DNA of 60,000 nt. Source: Owenia fusiformis. Taxonomy: Eukaryota; Annelida; Polychaeta; Sabellida; Oweniidae. Positions 12,101 through 24,292 of the stretch are shown piece after piece; the first letter of the stretch is position 1, and each line of letters begins with the position of its first letter. Location: assembly GCA_903813345.2 (NCBI GenBank), contig CAIIXF020000006.1, positions 29,459,936 to 29,519,935 of the forward strand, in the 5' to 3' direction. The notes below the pieces were generated by a model. It was not told where the DNA came from. It saw only the letters and a program-made list of their open reading frames with translations, and ran no database searches. A program made the translations under genes and the position numbers.

Positions 12101-15100
12101 TCAGTATAAAACAGAAATAATCCTAAATATTGATTCTATTGATTTTAACTTAGAGGAAGGTTAAACTTGAAAGCACATTACCTTATCAGTGATTGACAAT
12201 AGAGTTATGAAAATGCAATCTCTTTCATGAACATACAATCCATATAAACCCACTGAGTTTAAACTGATCAATATCTTGAAATCCTAATCGGAAATATGAC
12301 AACTGGGTGAATGAAAAAATAAAACAACGAGCAAGCTGCATTAGGATGGTTGGAAAATGTGTCATTATTATTCACAAATCAATAGCAGATATACCTGGCA
12401 ATTGCAAATGTATATCATGACTATCCTGTGCGTGGATTCTAGTTATGAACAGTAGGTTAATCCGGCAGCCGACAGTCGTTAGTTGCATTCGCGAATACAA
12501 GTTAAGTCAGTCAGTAAGTCCCATTCAGTCTAATCCAGTCCAGTCCATTTACTCGGTAACTGTATGTGTATTTAGTTTTAGAGAAAAGCTTGTTTTAGTA
12601 CAATTACCCATTTTTCCATGTTTAGAATTGAATTCAGCCTTGCATCAATCATTATAGAGGTCATTTAGAGCATGCCATCTGAAATGTTTAATTTCTCAGT
12701 TGGTAATTGGGGAAAATCTTTGAATTTTTAGCAGCTAATTGAAAGATAGATTCTCTTTATCATCTGCAAAGTTCAGCTTTTCAATGAAAGAAAAAAGAGT
12801 CATTCCCATTTCATTTGGGTACAATTCTTTTGGGACATCCGGTATATAAGGAGATTATGGTTTTCTAGGAAATCATAGAATATCTGTCAAGAGACTGAAT
12901 AGAAATCTTTTAAAGCAATACTTGAAATCAAAGAAGCTATTGGGATTCCCATAAGTGTATTCAAAGCAATGAGCTGGATCTCTTAAATAAAGATAAACAA
13001 GTCATGCATTAACTGCTTCTGAGAACTGCTACAACTGACAAATATATTTACAGGTCATATTGCCTCGTGATCCCAAGATTTGAAAAGCAAAACAATTGTT
13101 TATCTATGCTACAATGTATGTTTGTTTCCACTTTTAAGATTTACGGAAACTGTAGTTTGCGATAATGCTTTGTAGCTGTTATTTGATTGGCTGTCATGAT
13201 GTTGTTGACGTATTAGTTTTCACGATACAATGGATAGGCGAAACCTTTCAATGGGTGTATAATTCACGAAAACACTTTACTTTGACATTTTAATGCTTCT
13301 TAATAACTAGTTACTGTATATGCTAAATTTGAGTATTTATTTTGTGAAAAATAATAATTGCATAGGGGAAATTGGGATGATAGCTCAGAGATTGGGAAAG
13401 GTCCCAAAAGAGTAATCAGATTTAAATATACTGTTTGACAGTTTAAGTACAAAGTATATTTCTCTCTATTTTTATCAGAAACATAATGCTTTCATCTAAA
13501 AAAGATTGAGTTGGGATTAGTATTTCTAGATCCCTAATTAATAATACAATAGTTGATGGATTTATAATAATCGTGTCATATAATGGATATTATGCTTTAT
13601 TAATTTTAATGAAATATGTTGCTGGGTTTGGCATACAGCATGCAGTGTTCACAATTAAGGTAGCTTTATTCATATTGAGATCTTATTTTACTATAATGTG
13701 ACATTCTGCCCACCTTAAGGCCTTCCATGTGTCAAGCACCTTTAAGTAACTTTAAACCTGGTGGCCATTTTGAATTTTGGTTTATCGTAAGATAATCATA
13801 ATTGTGTGATTATGAAGAATTAAAGGACCCAGGTGGTCGTAAGCCATTAATGCTGTTGTTAATCTTTACAAATGACCTTCTAGCTAGTATTCTGAGAATT
13901 TTGTATTGCCATATAACATTTGCAAAATGTACTTTTCTGGTATGCCTCCTTTATTAACATTTTTGCCTCACTGTTGAAATTGGCATCAGACATTTGCCCC
14001 AAAACAATAATTTGCCTCGAAACAATAAATTGCTCTAAAACAATAAATTGCCTCAAAACAATAATTTGCCTCAAAATAATAATTTACCTCAAAATAATAA
14101 ATTGCCCCAAAATAATGAATTTCCTTCAAAACAATAAATTGCCTCAACATATTCTTTTGCCTTTTGATGGATTGCTTTAACTCCATACTGTTGTACTTGA
14201 CTCAGAAGTTCTAAAATGTGCATCAATGTTGTATTTGCCTCATGGAAGAATTGTTGTCATGTTGATCTGAGTTAAACACCAGGTGCCAAAACTGGTAAAC
14301 TACAAGTGGACATATACTTAACCATACTCCAAACGCATGATTCTTAATGATTTAAAATATCATGTAACCACATGTAGATTCTGTTTTCAAAGTTGTCTTT
14401 TTGTGTTTTTCAGGAAGACCTTCTTGCCCTCCGTGTGACTAATGCCCTTCACCACGTCAGCATCAAAAGGGCAATACAAGTGTTAAGGCTCAATAATTTC
14501 AACCCAGCTTGTTTAAAGCGACGCCCCAGTCCAGATGAGGTAAGTTATGTTACATTTAATTATTTCTCATCATTTATATTATATTTGCACAACTTTGGAT
14601 ACATACAGTCTTACCACCTTCCATCTTGAAATCTTACATTCAAAGCAATGTAGAAATAAAAATAACATTATCAATATTTGAAATTAGTATTTGATTTATT
14701 TGTCTGTGACTGGTATATCCAATTTAGATGTGTATATGTACTTATTGGGGTCATTTAGAGTGCATTCCTGCTTTATTGGCAGTGGGAGAAATTATGCAAC
14801 ATTACCTATTGTTGATATATGTAGAATCATTTTCTTTCTCTTAATTCCTGATATGAGCATCATCCTAACGCAGGGTTCCAGACATCATCCACTAAGTTCC
14901 TTCTTTCTTCCATCCATTTGGGAGAAGAACATAGGATTTTGGAGGCCTGTGTTAGGAGGATGTGATATGAGCGGCAGTATGAAATTGCTCATCTCTTAAA
15001 TTCTTGAATGCATTACAATAATCAATTTTGAATCTTGAGAGCAGTGGGAATAGCAATTTGTATAATTGAATTGTCTTCCAAGACTACCATCATAGTATGT

Positions 15101-18100
15101 ACTGTGAAATAATTGAATATTGTGAATCATGGGCTGCGATATTGACTCTAATCTTGAAAAATCTTGGCAATTAGTTGAATTTGTTTGTTTTTTACTTAAA
15201 TGTGTAATTGAAATAAATTGATTGCAGAAAACCTATTACATGCTTAGAAAAAAGGTCCCATGTCCTAGATCCATTTCTTGTCAATTCAAACAAAATGAAT
15301 AGGGTGGGCCTTCAATGAAGTCATAGTTAGTATCATGCGGTCATAGTGTCATGGGGTCATAGTAGTCTCAAGAGGTTGTAATAATAGACTCTGCTTAATC
15401 CAGTTTACTACCCTTTTCTTGTGCTCAGCAACCTCTGTACTGAACTCTTTGATTAAAGACTATTCCTTTTTACCACACTTGTTATATTGTTATCGACTTG
15501 TGCTGCTAAGCAGCCAGGCAGGTGTGTTGACAGGTCCCAACATGAATAAATTTTGTCATCAAAACAGGAAAACTGCCCAGCCATTCAATTTGAAATTTTA
15601 TGGATGCCAGAGCAGAATACTGCCAATATATGTATAGGTTTTGGGCATCCTGGGTAAATTGCATGTCATCCATTTTGGCCTTCAAAGTGCAATATCTATC
15701 ACTGTGTGTCTTGTTCTAGCCTATATCTTAAAAGAATATATTCTGCCTTTGAGCTTACATCGATGTAATGTTAAAACCTCCATGTTTAATTAAACTAGAG
15801 GGTAGTATTGTGAGAGGATAGTATTGTGAGAGTGTAGTATTGTGAGAGGATAGTATTGTGAGCAGATAGTATTGTGACAGTGTATTATTGTTAGAGTGTA
15901 GTATTGTTAGAGTGTAGTATTGTGAGACCTATATAGTATTGTGAGAGGGTAGTATTGTGGAAGGGTTAACTGTTGAGTCTAGTTAACCAAATTAGGGAAG
16001 GAAAAACATGAAAAAACTTTTTTCCTGGGGGGGGTTTAGATTTATTAGATTACAAGAATACAATAGGGAAAAGTGTTTTTTTAAAGGGCTCTTAAGCAAA
16101 ACAAGTCAATTCAGTCTTCTAATTGAGTCGTCCTATGGGATGATGGTGATGTGCTTTCTGGTTTAATTGTCATGATAGATGCCAAATATAGGAATGTCCT
16201 TAAATACAGCGTGAGATGAAATGCAACCCTTTTGATTGTGGAAAATGTTATTTTTTCCTTTATAGGAAAGTCATTAAAGGAACAAGTTATGTGTATAAGT
16301 ATGATTATGCCATTGTTGTATTGAACACTTAATCTACACATTCAAGATTAATCAGGAAAGTTTTATCATTTTCAAGTCACCCCTGTATTTCACTTGCGAT
16401 GACTTAACCACAAATCGTTCACTTCCAAGAAGTAGTAACATATTGTTACAGCCACCAATTTTGTGATTTGCATTCAATAATCCTGTTTAAATCTGTAACA
16501 ATTGTTACACTTTTGTATCCATTTGCAACAACTAACCAAATGTTGACATTTTGTCATTTCTATGTAAGTTATAATTTTGAGTACATGCCTGTTTACGTTA
16601 ATTTCTCATTAAATTCCTTTTGATCCCTCCATTTCACAGTTTAAACTACATCTTATTACCAATTGCTTGTGTGTTTCAGAGCAACCTAGAAAATAAGCCA
16701 TATGAGGTTATGTTGTGGACCAATCACCGTGTGATGGAGTGGCTAAGGAGCATAGATCTCTCAGAGTATGCACCTAACATGAGGGGAAGTGGAGTTCACG
16801 GGGCACTCATGGTATGTAGCTCTGTGACACATGGTTTCTATACTTATTTCATGTCATTTTTTCTTTGAATGAACCATTATATCTGTATAAGTATTAATAA
16901 CATTTTCAGAACTTTGAAAAACTACTTGTAATTTTAAATTGGTGTAGGTAACTTGTGACAAATGATACACTCATCTTGCTTTCAGATTGATACATTTTTT
17001 TAACTGTTTTATAATCATTAGTGAGTATCTTCATAAAACAGCAAGAAAAAGGGAAAGATGCAAATTGTATTTAATCAACTCTTTAGCTCAATATAGAACT
17101 GACTCGTCTATTCCAGGTACTTGAGCCACGATTCAGCAGTGAAATCTTGGGATCAATTTTGTCAATCCCAAATTCAAAAACTTTACTGAGGCGCCATCTG
17201 CATACTCATTTTGTGTCACTGATAAGTAACGATGTCCAGCAGAAGAAACGAGAGTGTGAGACTCAGCCAGGATTCCTCCCATTGGCTCCCAACTCAAAGG
17301 TCAAGGTCAGTATCATTGCAGGAGGTTATATTGTAATAATCTTGTTCTGATTGGAGCATTGATCAAATTGACCTTCTTTCTGATTGGTTGTTACATCAGC
17401 AATGGTCATGACCTTGTTGCTGATTGGAAGATATATGTGCTTGGCTATGATGGCCTTGCTTTTCATTGGAGAGATTTGGGCCTAGGTCATGACCTTGCTG
17501 CTGATTGGCCATTGATTAGTGGGTATCGATTCGAGCATTTGGTAATAATATGTACATGTAGTGCTAATGGATATTGTAATGGATGGATGACTAGATATTA
17601 TTGTTAGGTAGATTATTAAAGACTTATTCATTTATTTATTTTTGTTTTATTGGTGTTTAATTATTTATTTATTTGGTAGATATAGCTTTTGTGTGAAAAC
17701 TCTATTGTGACTTTTTATATTTCTTCTTGATTTTTTTGTCTTTCCTATTTCTTAGCTTAGATTGATCTTGATATTGTGCACATAAAAAACTTGTGACATT
17801 TTAGAGTCGAGAAACAACTCCAATGTGTTTCCCTTCCCCGTCTCCGAAGAAAAAGGTACATGATATGGACAATAGAGGGAGCCTGCAGTTCTAAGATGCT
17901 TTTTCATGATGGAAAAAATTGTTCAATAAAAGATGGACTCATCGAAAATAACAATCTTTTCCATGAATTTCTGATCCAATCTGAGCGGTGAAATATTCAA
18001 GAAATCAAAAAATCTAGCCAAATGCAACCTAATAATTGAAAAATTTGGAAAGAATGTTCTCAATTTCACCTGTCATTTTGGATATTTTGATTTTTCTAGC

Positions 18101-20527
18101 TTTAACTTTCACTTTTGGTTTGGGATGATAGCTTTTTTATTGGCAACAACAAGCAGATGTTCAACCACCAGAAGTGCCCTTCATGTACATGTATAGTATT
18201 TACACATACACTCAACATGTATATAAATTACTTTGGGCTTTCTAGAGACATTTATTTGGTTCAACAAATCAGAAAGTTTTATGTTATGTAGAAAGAGAAC
18301 ACTTGGATGCATAGATAATGAACTTATATTTATTTGTGCTATGTGATGTCTTGTATTTCTGCTCAGTCTTTGATAAGACACTCAGGGGTCTGTTTGTTAA
18401 ATGCATGGGTCACAAATATTGTGAAGACATGTCACTAGACCACCTTCGGTAAACAGGCCCCATAGAATATTTGTAATAATAGTTGTAAGACTAATGAATG
18501 CTAAACAATAGATATAGTTATTACTTTTAATTGTATGACTTTACATGCATGTTATGTAACAAAGGTTGTAGCTTTAGATGTCTATTATAGAGTTAGTGCT
18601 AGTACGGAATAATCTCTCTTGAAAGTCTTTTGTAAATATTAATTGAATTCCATTGAATGCAACTCAGGATGGCGAATATATATGGGGAATATATAATGGG
18701 ACAACTCATAATGGAAAACAGATAATGGGACAAAGGTCAAGTCATAATTGGATCACATAATTGGATCACATAATTTGTAGAGTCATAGTGGTGCAACATA
18801 TAATGGGACAACTCATAATATGGGATAAGTCATAATGGGAAAATTGATAATGGGATAACATATATTGGGATAAGTCATAATGGGATAACATATAATGGGA
18901 TAAGTCATAATGGGATAACATGTAATAGGATAAGTCATAGTAGGATATTGATAATGGGACAATACATAATGGGAAAATTTTGAATGCTACAAATCATATG
19001 GTATACTCTTGGAAATTTTGTGTTTGGGCCAACACAAAATGTTTATTGCTCAGTATAAAATGTATCAAGTGAATCATCAACTAATTATTTCACTAACAAC
19101 AAAATTTGTGTTTGGTGTAAATATCAGTTTGAAAAGTATATTAATGTAAATCCTTATCTGTTTAAAAAGCAATACAAAAAACCTACTGGTTATGTTAGAC
19201 TTGTTAGTACAGTTGATTCTCCAAAGCAATTCTTCATTGTTGAATTTAGTTTGTAAGACTAATTTACCAGGAATTTTTATTGATATGAAGCGTTTATCTC
19301 TTAAATATCTACTTCAACTTATGTCTACATTTTATAATAATTTCATATTTACAGGCTCCAAAGAAGCGTGGAATATTTAGCCACAAACGCAGCAAATCAC
19401 AAAGTGAGACTGACTTCGACGATTATCTCTGCCCAATGATTCATGGGACTCTGAATCGTGGGGGGCCAATGACACAGCCCCCACAATACCAGATGGAAAT
19501 AAGAGGGACAGATATGGTGATGACCCTACATCAGAAACAGGTATTTTCTTGAAGTGTTATTTTATCTTACTTTCATTTTATTTTTTTATTTTATATTAAT
19601 AGATATTTAGCTACCATCTATAGATAACATTAAATGAGGCATTTGTGTCATGTATTCACAATTTAAGGGTCCACATAGGGAATGTTTATCATATCCCAAT
19701 TTTGAATGGATTTTGTCTTAAAATCAGTAAGATTGATGCGGATTAATGACTAAATCAAAAGTGGGGACATTATTAGTGTAAGCAATAGACATTTACTTAA
19801 CAGAATTTTAAGGAGACTTCTTCGTTTTCAATTTCTTACTCATATCTTGAGATAATATTTTCATACAGTAGTCTGATTAGTTTACAGCTGGTAATTATAT
19901 TCCACCAATCAGAAAACAGATTATACCATGTATAAAGTATGTCTTTCAAGTAAATTATTTTATTGCAGAAGGATGAAAAAGTTGCGAAAGAAGTTGGTGC
20001 ATTTTCCCATGAAATGAACACATTGACCGTAAGTTCAATATTAATATGTAATGTCTATAATATTGGTGGTATTAAAATGGGCAAAACTGTGTGATGCTCT
20101 AGTGGTATGGTGTGACCATGTCACACACCAGAGATACCAACAGTGGCATATGTTCTACTTAAGTTTATTATTTTGAAAAAAAGTTTATGACTTGATTGCT
20201 AAATTGTCTTAAATTTGTTCTTTATTTCAAAAGTAAATTAGGAAAAATATTGAAGCATTTAATGTTCATATATATTGTGTCATTTTGTTTTGTTCCTTTC
20301 AAGCACTTATTATTTCTTGTATATGTAAATCATTTTAGATGTGGTCATCCATATAGGTGTATTGGCCACGAACATACTATAAATGTTATAATTCATTGTT
20401 TTGATAACCTATTACCATGGTGAATGAAATTGCAAGTGTGCCCAATCACAATTGTTCAAACCTTTTCTTTCAGAATATGCTGGCGAAGGATCAATTTTTC
20501 GATGATGTTCCCACTTCTAATGTATAG
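195..20527 (+). CDS. PPFIBP1: Liprin-beta (PPFIBP1/2-like), 3' part: SAM2, SAM3 and C-terminal tail
   Basis: Liprin-beta proteins are scaffolds that partner liprin-alpha at cell cortex, focal adhesions and synapses. Eight coding exons are visible: 195-283, 14414-14539, 16680-16811, 17117-17305, 17805-17855, 19355-19540, 19969-20028 and 20474-20527 (stop TAG). Every junction is AG/GT and every intron from 284 onward is phase 0. The first two exons encode SAM2 (start WLDDIGLPQYKDYF, then HHVSIKRAIQVLRLNNF). Exons 3-4 encode SAM3 (WTNHRVMEWLRSIDLSEYAP, GSGVHGALMVLEPRF, NKTLLRRHLHTHF-like). Exon 6 carries a basic stretch and the YLCPM motif, and the last exons the AFSHEMNTLT segment, both placed as in liprin-beta tails. 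About 294 residues are encoded; the coiled-coil region and SAM1 lie before the window. The symbol is a family label: PPFIBP1 and PPFIBP2 cannot be told apart here. The SAM order and tail favour beta over alpha liprins. Confidence 0.93.
372..505. repeat. 21-bp minisatellite
   Basis: Units of the form cacctcctatgtgacaatat follow one another with few changes. About three near-perfect copies sit in the middle, with degenerate ones on both sides. The array begins about 90 bp after the SAM2 exon donor. Confidence 0.85.
1324..1356. repeat. 33-bp direct repeat, copy 1
   Basis: This 33-bp AT-rich stretch is identical to 2082-2114. The second copy runs into the start of the left arm of the fold-back element. 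See the findings. Confidence 0.8.
2111..2752. mobile_element. Fold-back (long inverted repeat) element, about 640 bp
   Basis: The left arm (2111-2423) and right arm (2439-2752) are nearly perfect reverse complements, with a loop of about 15 bp. Matching landmarks are the outer aaactaagccgttttggg, the central tgggtgcggagg tip and the acacagatactgcctggctt segment. The tip sequence ctccgcacccaatatt recurs outside the right arm near 2815-2830. No protein is encoded. It resembles a fold-back or MITE-type DNA element. Confidence 0.85.
5716..5889. repeat. Three tandem 58-bp units
   Basis: Each unit starts cacagagactcggagctaga and ends gatggtacaagt. The units start at 5716, 5774 and 5832 and differ by only a few bases, which suggests a young duplication. 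Confidence 0.9.
6222..6227 (-). promoter_or_regulatory. Polyadenylation signal AATAAA of the nested GPCR gene
   Basis: The minus strand reads AATAAA about 30 bp after the TAA stop of the receptor gene. This implies a very short 3'UTR. Confidence 0.55.
6259..7425 (-). CDS. Rhodopsin-class GPCR, moody/Tre1/GPR84-like, intronless and nested in liprin-beta
   Basis: This 388-codon single-exon gene encodes seven hydrophobic segments: TM1 ~38-62, TM2 ~73-96, TM3 ~107-135, TM4 ~157-177, TM5 ~203-228, TM6 ~263-285 and TM7 ~298-317. Class A hallmarks are GN at 56-57, LCASD in TM2, Cys113 and Cys192 for the extracellular disulfide, and NPFVY at 311-315. TM6 has CYAP instead of CWxP, and the DRY position reads DRN (137-139). 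The TNTWGRFDYDPSIGLC segment before TM5 resembles the Drosophila moody and Tre1 subgroup. The N-terminus has sequons at N21 and N25, and a CCC run at 332-334 suits palmitoylation. The ATG sits in a strong Kozak context (CACCATGG). It lies antisense within liprin-beta intron 1. The ligand cannot be deduced. The receptor class is certain; the subgroup is likely. Confidence 0.93.
   Translation of the reverse strand: METNNLHLNNNNAAVVMTTQNLSFNDSFIEPRDRHQQVMIISLAITIPIAVIGSIGNIITIIAIATTPKLRNIHTIFIMNLCASDVLLCTVSIPLFNISHFATGWIQTNLMVCRISLYLFYCNGGATIMALLLIAVDRNITTVYPQSHTSVFTKKHIKIMLVAAWSFCPLLLLLPLTNTWGRFDYDPSIGLCVMIREPGFSFNKFFFAFIFLSTMTCIIGCYLQIFVIVRRSKQRLYGQRGMHQPTVTSTAVKHYKQQEMKLTKMMVIIFCIFVICYAPQTISHLAGGSAIKIPALRMIGGAMLWLSSCLNPFVYAIMNTELRRSYCRILHCCCNRDNKQKKRMSISMAATVRHNTPPLDAITVANNDKINKLEYQNFKDDMSKDVML
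7730..8380. repeat. Tandem array of about 195-bp units upstream of the GPCR
   Basis: The landmark cttttttactctgacac occurs near 7839, 8030 and 8237. The landmark ttgatgtatcaataagtgcg occurs in the first two full units and degenerates in the third. Partial copies flank the array. It lies 300-950 bp upstream of the receptor ATG, in its presumed promoter region. Confidence 0.8.
10133..10885. mobile_element. Imperfect fold-back element, about 750 bp
   Basis: Left-arm segments such as ggcccatgtgcagtatagca and aaacaatatgttttctctca have reverse-complement partners at about 10740-10885. The central region holds ttttcccatagggaaaactc. That motif also sits in the centre of the fold-back at 57485-58110, so the two belong to one family. 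Confidence 0.7.
13985..14160. repeat. Tandem 18-19-bp units (aataatttgcctcaaa)
   Basis: About nine degenerate units alternate aataa(a/t)ttgcc with (t/c)(c/a)aaaa. Small ORFs that overlap on both strands here only reflect the repeat. Confidence 0.8.
14540..16679 (+). other. Liprin-beta intron between SAM2 and SAM3 exons
   Basis: AT-rich intron bounded by gtaagtta and gtgtttcag. It contains a degenerate 15-bp array at 15797-15960. Nothing else was recognised. Confidence 0.8.
15797..15960. repeat. 15-bp tandem repeat (gtagtattgtgagag)
   Basis: About ten imperfect units of gtagtattgtgagag, with variants such as gatagtattgtgagca. Confidence 0.85.
17805..17855 (+). CDS. 17-codon microexon of liprin-beta, probable cassette exon
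   Basis: This 51-bp exon is bounded by ttttag and gtacatga. It encodes SRETTPMCFPSPSPKKK, a Ser/Pro-rich then basic segment between SAM3 and the APKKRGIFS exon. Both flanking introns are phase 0, so the exon can be skipped without changing frame. Alternative inclusion is inferred from size and phase only. Confidence 0.7.
17856..19354 (+). other. Liprin-beta intron after the microexon
   Basis: Intronic DNA between the gtacatga donor and the acag acceptor. It contains the tataatgggataagtca array at about 18680-18975. No coding sequence was recognised. Confidence 0.8.
18680..18975. repeat. Tandem repeat based on cataatgggataa
   Basis: About 18 degenerate units of roughly 15 bp alternate cataatggga with taacata or taagt. 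Many pair into ~30-bp higher-order units (gataacatataatgggataa). Confidence 0.85.
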
Positions 20528-21379
20528 TTACGACCAGGCATGACATCTATTGAAGGACTACAATATTAAAAAGACTTCCACAAAGTACTGTAGCTATAAT
20601 GAAGCATGGGAGAAGCATCTGCTTCATTGGAAATGGAGTGTCTTCATAGGGAACAAGTTTCAGCTTCACGGGTGACTTTGATACTTCATATAAGCCTCGT
20701 AAATTAGCAGTATATGAGGTATGGACACCTCAGGTGTAGACATACCAGTAAACATTGCGAGTTTGGTTTCTACCAAGGCAAACAGTCATATTAGGATATT
20801 GAGGGTCTCATCAATTTTTATGGATGGACAGACCAATGTTGTGTATGATAGACACACCAGAACATCGATGGACACATCAGCATGTGTCATTCAACATTGG
20901 TGTGTCTTCTTGAATCACTGAGCATCTTATACATTAGAGTTAGCGTAACCAGGCAGGTGTTGCATTAGCGATGGTACTTAAGACAATGTCCAGTGAATTC
21001 AATGTGCACCAGTATATACAGGATTACTGGTCCTTATTTATACTTTGACCAGTAGATCTGAGATCCTTTGCATCCTGGATCTACATCTGCTCCATCATTT
21101 ATGTTATATATTAAATAATATCCTTGAAATGTGAGCTTTAAAGATATGTACATCTGTGCTTTGTGCTTGGGGATAGCAGTGCTGTGTACATGACTAAGCT
21201 CAGACAGTTTTAACAACTGAGAGTCGAATGTTGAGTTTATATAAATGCCTAATAAGGCTGGCTTGGTTCTGGCATTGTGGTTGGATGTTAAGGTTGACAC
21301 TTAATCAATATGAATCAATTGTAAAAATATACATTATTCATGTCATTCATGATATTCTTGCATCAAGTTCTTGTTTCAT

Positions 21380-21650
21380 CTCCCTCAGCAATTCCCCTTT
21401 CTGTAACCACTTTTTTTGTAACACCCCTCCATTACCTCCTTTTTGAAACTTCTCTCTAACCTCTTTTTCTGTTACTCCCCTCTGTAACATTTCTTTCTGT
21501 AGCCCCCTTTCTGTAGATCTCCCCCGTAACCCTCTTTTCTGTAACCCCCTTTCTGTAATTCCCCTCTGTAACATCATTTTTTTTACTCCCTGCAACCCTC
21601 TTTTCTGTAAATTTCATTCTGAACCACTTTTCTGTAACACTCCTTTGTAA
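21380..21650. repeat. CT-rich degenerate repeat (ctgtaacccc...)
   Basis: Repeated ttctgtaac and cccctttctgtaac motifs at irregular 14-24-bp spacing. Open frames here come from the repeat. Confidence 0.75.
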
Positions 21651-22287
21651 ACCTGTAATCTTCTTTGTGATGCAAGGAAATTGTGTGGAGATGAAGCGTC
21701 ATGACATCGTAGTTATAGTAGGTCACACATAAGACATGTACATGTATTTATTATGGAAATGTGAAATGAAAACATTTGAAGCATTATAGAGGAATAGCTG
21801 CTGATTTGCAACATCACCGTGATTGTGGCATGAATATATATCATGGAAGTGTCTTTTATTTATTTATTTCAAACAATTGTAATTATAATTTAATGTGGTA
21901 AAATGCCAGGTAAATTACATGAGAATTTCGGAAGAGATAGCTGTTACTATGGTAACCATTATAGATGGTGTCATGGAGTAGAATTGCAATTAAATACCTC
22001 TAACAGGGCTGTCTTGCCAAATGCCTTTCAGAAGGGACCCTTCATATTTCTCATACTCCTTTTGATATGGGGATTTGTTGGAAATTTCCCTTCTCAAAGG
22101 TAAAGTGCTTTCAGAGTGAATTATATTTTCGTAAAGCTTGTTGTAAGGAGTCGCCAATAGAGGTCAGCAGTGGTGCTATTGAAATGTTGGTGTAAATGAT
22201 AATATTGAAGCAGCTGATTAAAATGTCTAAAACACAAAGTGCCTCTTAGATCAGAATTTTACTATGAGAATGCATGCTATCCATATC

Positions 22288-22473
22288 CAGGCCTGTAGCC
22301 AGGGGGGTGGGGTTCGGGGAGTTCATGCGAACCCTCCTGGCCAAAAATTATTTCAAAATCATGCAGTATTTTACCATTTTGAACACTTCAAGTGATTTTG
22401 GCTATTTTTGGGCCAAAGTTGTCAAAAGGGAACCTCCCTAAATTTATTTTTTAAAATCCTGGCTACAGGCCTG
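22288..22473. mobile_element. 186-bp MITE with 16-bp TIRs and catatc duplication
   Basis: The ends are caggcctgtagccagg (22288-22303) and its exact reverse complement (22458-22473). The 6-bp direct repeat catatc flanks both sides (22282-22287 and 22474-22479). It has no coding capacity. Confidence 0.85.
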
Positions 22474-24292
22474 CATATCTGTATGCCAATTATTATTGAC
22501 ATGTCTTTGTTATTACTGACATCTCAATGTTATTATTAACATGCAAATGTCATCTCAATGTAATTATTAATATGTCCAAATACCCAATATTCTCTTCAAT
22601 ACAGAAATAAATCGTAAAATCTTTGGCCAGTAATGAAAAAGTTTCGGATGAAAATTATTCAAAGGAGGACATGTTCTCTATTTATTGTAATACATGAATA
22701 TAATCATCTAGCATATCTTGGAATATCCCCAAACCCTCTCCATTACATCTATGATTTTATCAAATGATCATATGCCTTGTTGTACATAATGATGTGTACA
22801 TTTTTATTTATGTTATCAAATGTATATGATGTACAATTCTATCTAAGCCTCTAAATATCTGTATCCTGACTTAAAATATATCCACTATATATCCTCTATA
22901 ATCCAACAATCTTTGTCATCTTTACATTTTAAGCAAAATATAATGTAAAGCCAATGAAATGAAAGGATAAGTCTTTGGATTAAGGAGTTGTATAAATACA
23001 ACAAATCTTAAAAATTGAAAATGACTCTAATCTGGACCAGAAACTGTACATCATACATATTTGTAATTTTAGTGTGTTAGTGTATTTATAGTCTATAATA
23101 TTATCACATAACCTCCAGGTATATTTTTATTACCTCACATTCTTCATTTCTCTTATTTTGGGTTATAAAATAGTTTTGGTTGTTCCGATTTAGAGTTTAT
23201 TTATTGGAAGTTTTCATATTGCATTTGATTTGATTTGTTTTTAAACCGACATGAAAATTACAATTCAGTTTCCCGCTCTCACTTGACACAATTGCATTCA
23301 CTTCTTAATAAATGTGCAATTTCTGAGGTTTAATCTAACTGATTTTAAATATGTAACATATTTTTACCCAAATAAATATATTTTGAAATAGGTATTTACT
23401 GATTTCTGTTCATTATGGATTTATTATATTTATATTTTTGTTTCTCAAATCTTTGCATGATCGCTCAGCAGGAATGCAGTTTATGAAACAACACCTGAGT
23501 GGAATAAAATATAATTTACATAATTGTACACCTTGACTTCATTTATTGACTAGATGATTATACATATACTGTACTAGTATGGCTGACAGAATAATGTTGA
23601 CATGCATAGTGCTTGACTGTACATATTGACATGTGTACTATACTATACTTGACTGTAACATCTAAAATATACAGGACTACACATGGTTCTTGACTAGTAC
23701 AGAATCTCAAAATGTGAATAAACCTGACACTTCATATTTTACAATTGACATTCTGTTTTTTCACTGAATTGTATTATGATGAATGATGCAAATATAATGG
23801 GTTGCAACCAAACCCCTAGTGTTTTATTTAAAAACAGCAAAGGAGTTTTTTTATTGTAACTTCGCTTGAAAAGCAGCAGCGATTCTTGTAACTTCTGAAT
23901 AGTTTCTTGGTTATAAAAGCATTCCATGATGATGTTTTTTTGTGTTGCATATGACATTGATTATTGGTACTCGGTGCAACTGAATGACTGCAAACTGCAC
24001 ATGTGGACAAGCTACATGTACAGTATATCTCATGTTTTCTGAAAAACTAAATATTGCTTATAACTGCTTTCCAGATTGATTTCCATCTACCTCATGTCAG
24101 TCATGAGACATTTCATAAATACTGCAATATTCCATTCTATTTTGCATTTTAGAGACTTTCATATGGATACTTGTTCAATAGCAAGTTGGCAGGGCAACAT
24201 GTCTATATATATATTGTACAATATATACACGTATATCTATGTACCTATTTAAATATGTGAATCATATTTATATTGCCTACAAGTGAATACTA

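Larger units (their letters stand above)
7426..14413 (+). other. Liprin-beta intron 1, 3' portion, including the 5' flank of the GPCR
   Basis: It contains a ~195-bp direct-repeat array (about 7730-8380) directly upstream of the receptor gene, a fold-back element (10133-10885) and an aataatttgcctcaaa array (13985-14160). The rest is AT-rich DNA. No coding exon was recognised. Short ORFs in this stretch lack splice context or family resemblance. Confidence 0.7.
20528..24292. other. Liprin-beta 3'UTR and convergent intergenic region
   Basis: AT-rich non-coding DNA after the liprin-beta TAG. Possible plus-strand AATAAA signals lie near 22606, 23368, 23502 and 23718; the one used cannot be told. 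The stretch holds a CT-rich degenerate array (about 21380-21650) and a 186-bp MITE (22288-22473). The SLC6 gene converges on this region from the other strand. Confidence 0.65.

Noticed and set aside
12445-12657. 70-codon plus-strand frame starting MNSRLIRQPTVV
   Set aside because: No splice or domain support inside the liprin intron; length fits chance.
13880-14186. Several overlapping small frames on both strands
   Set aside because: All reflect the 18-19-bp tandem repeat.
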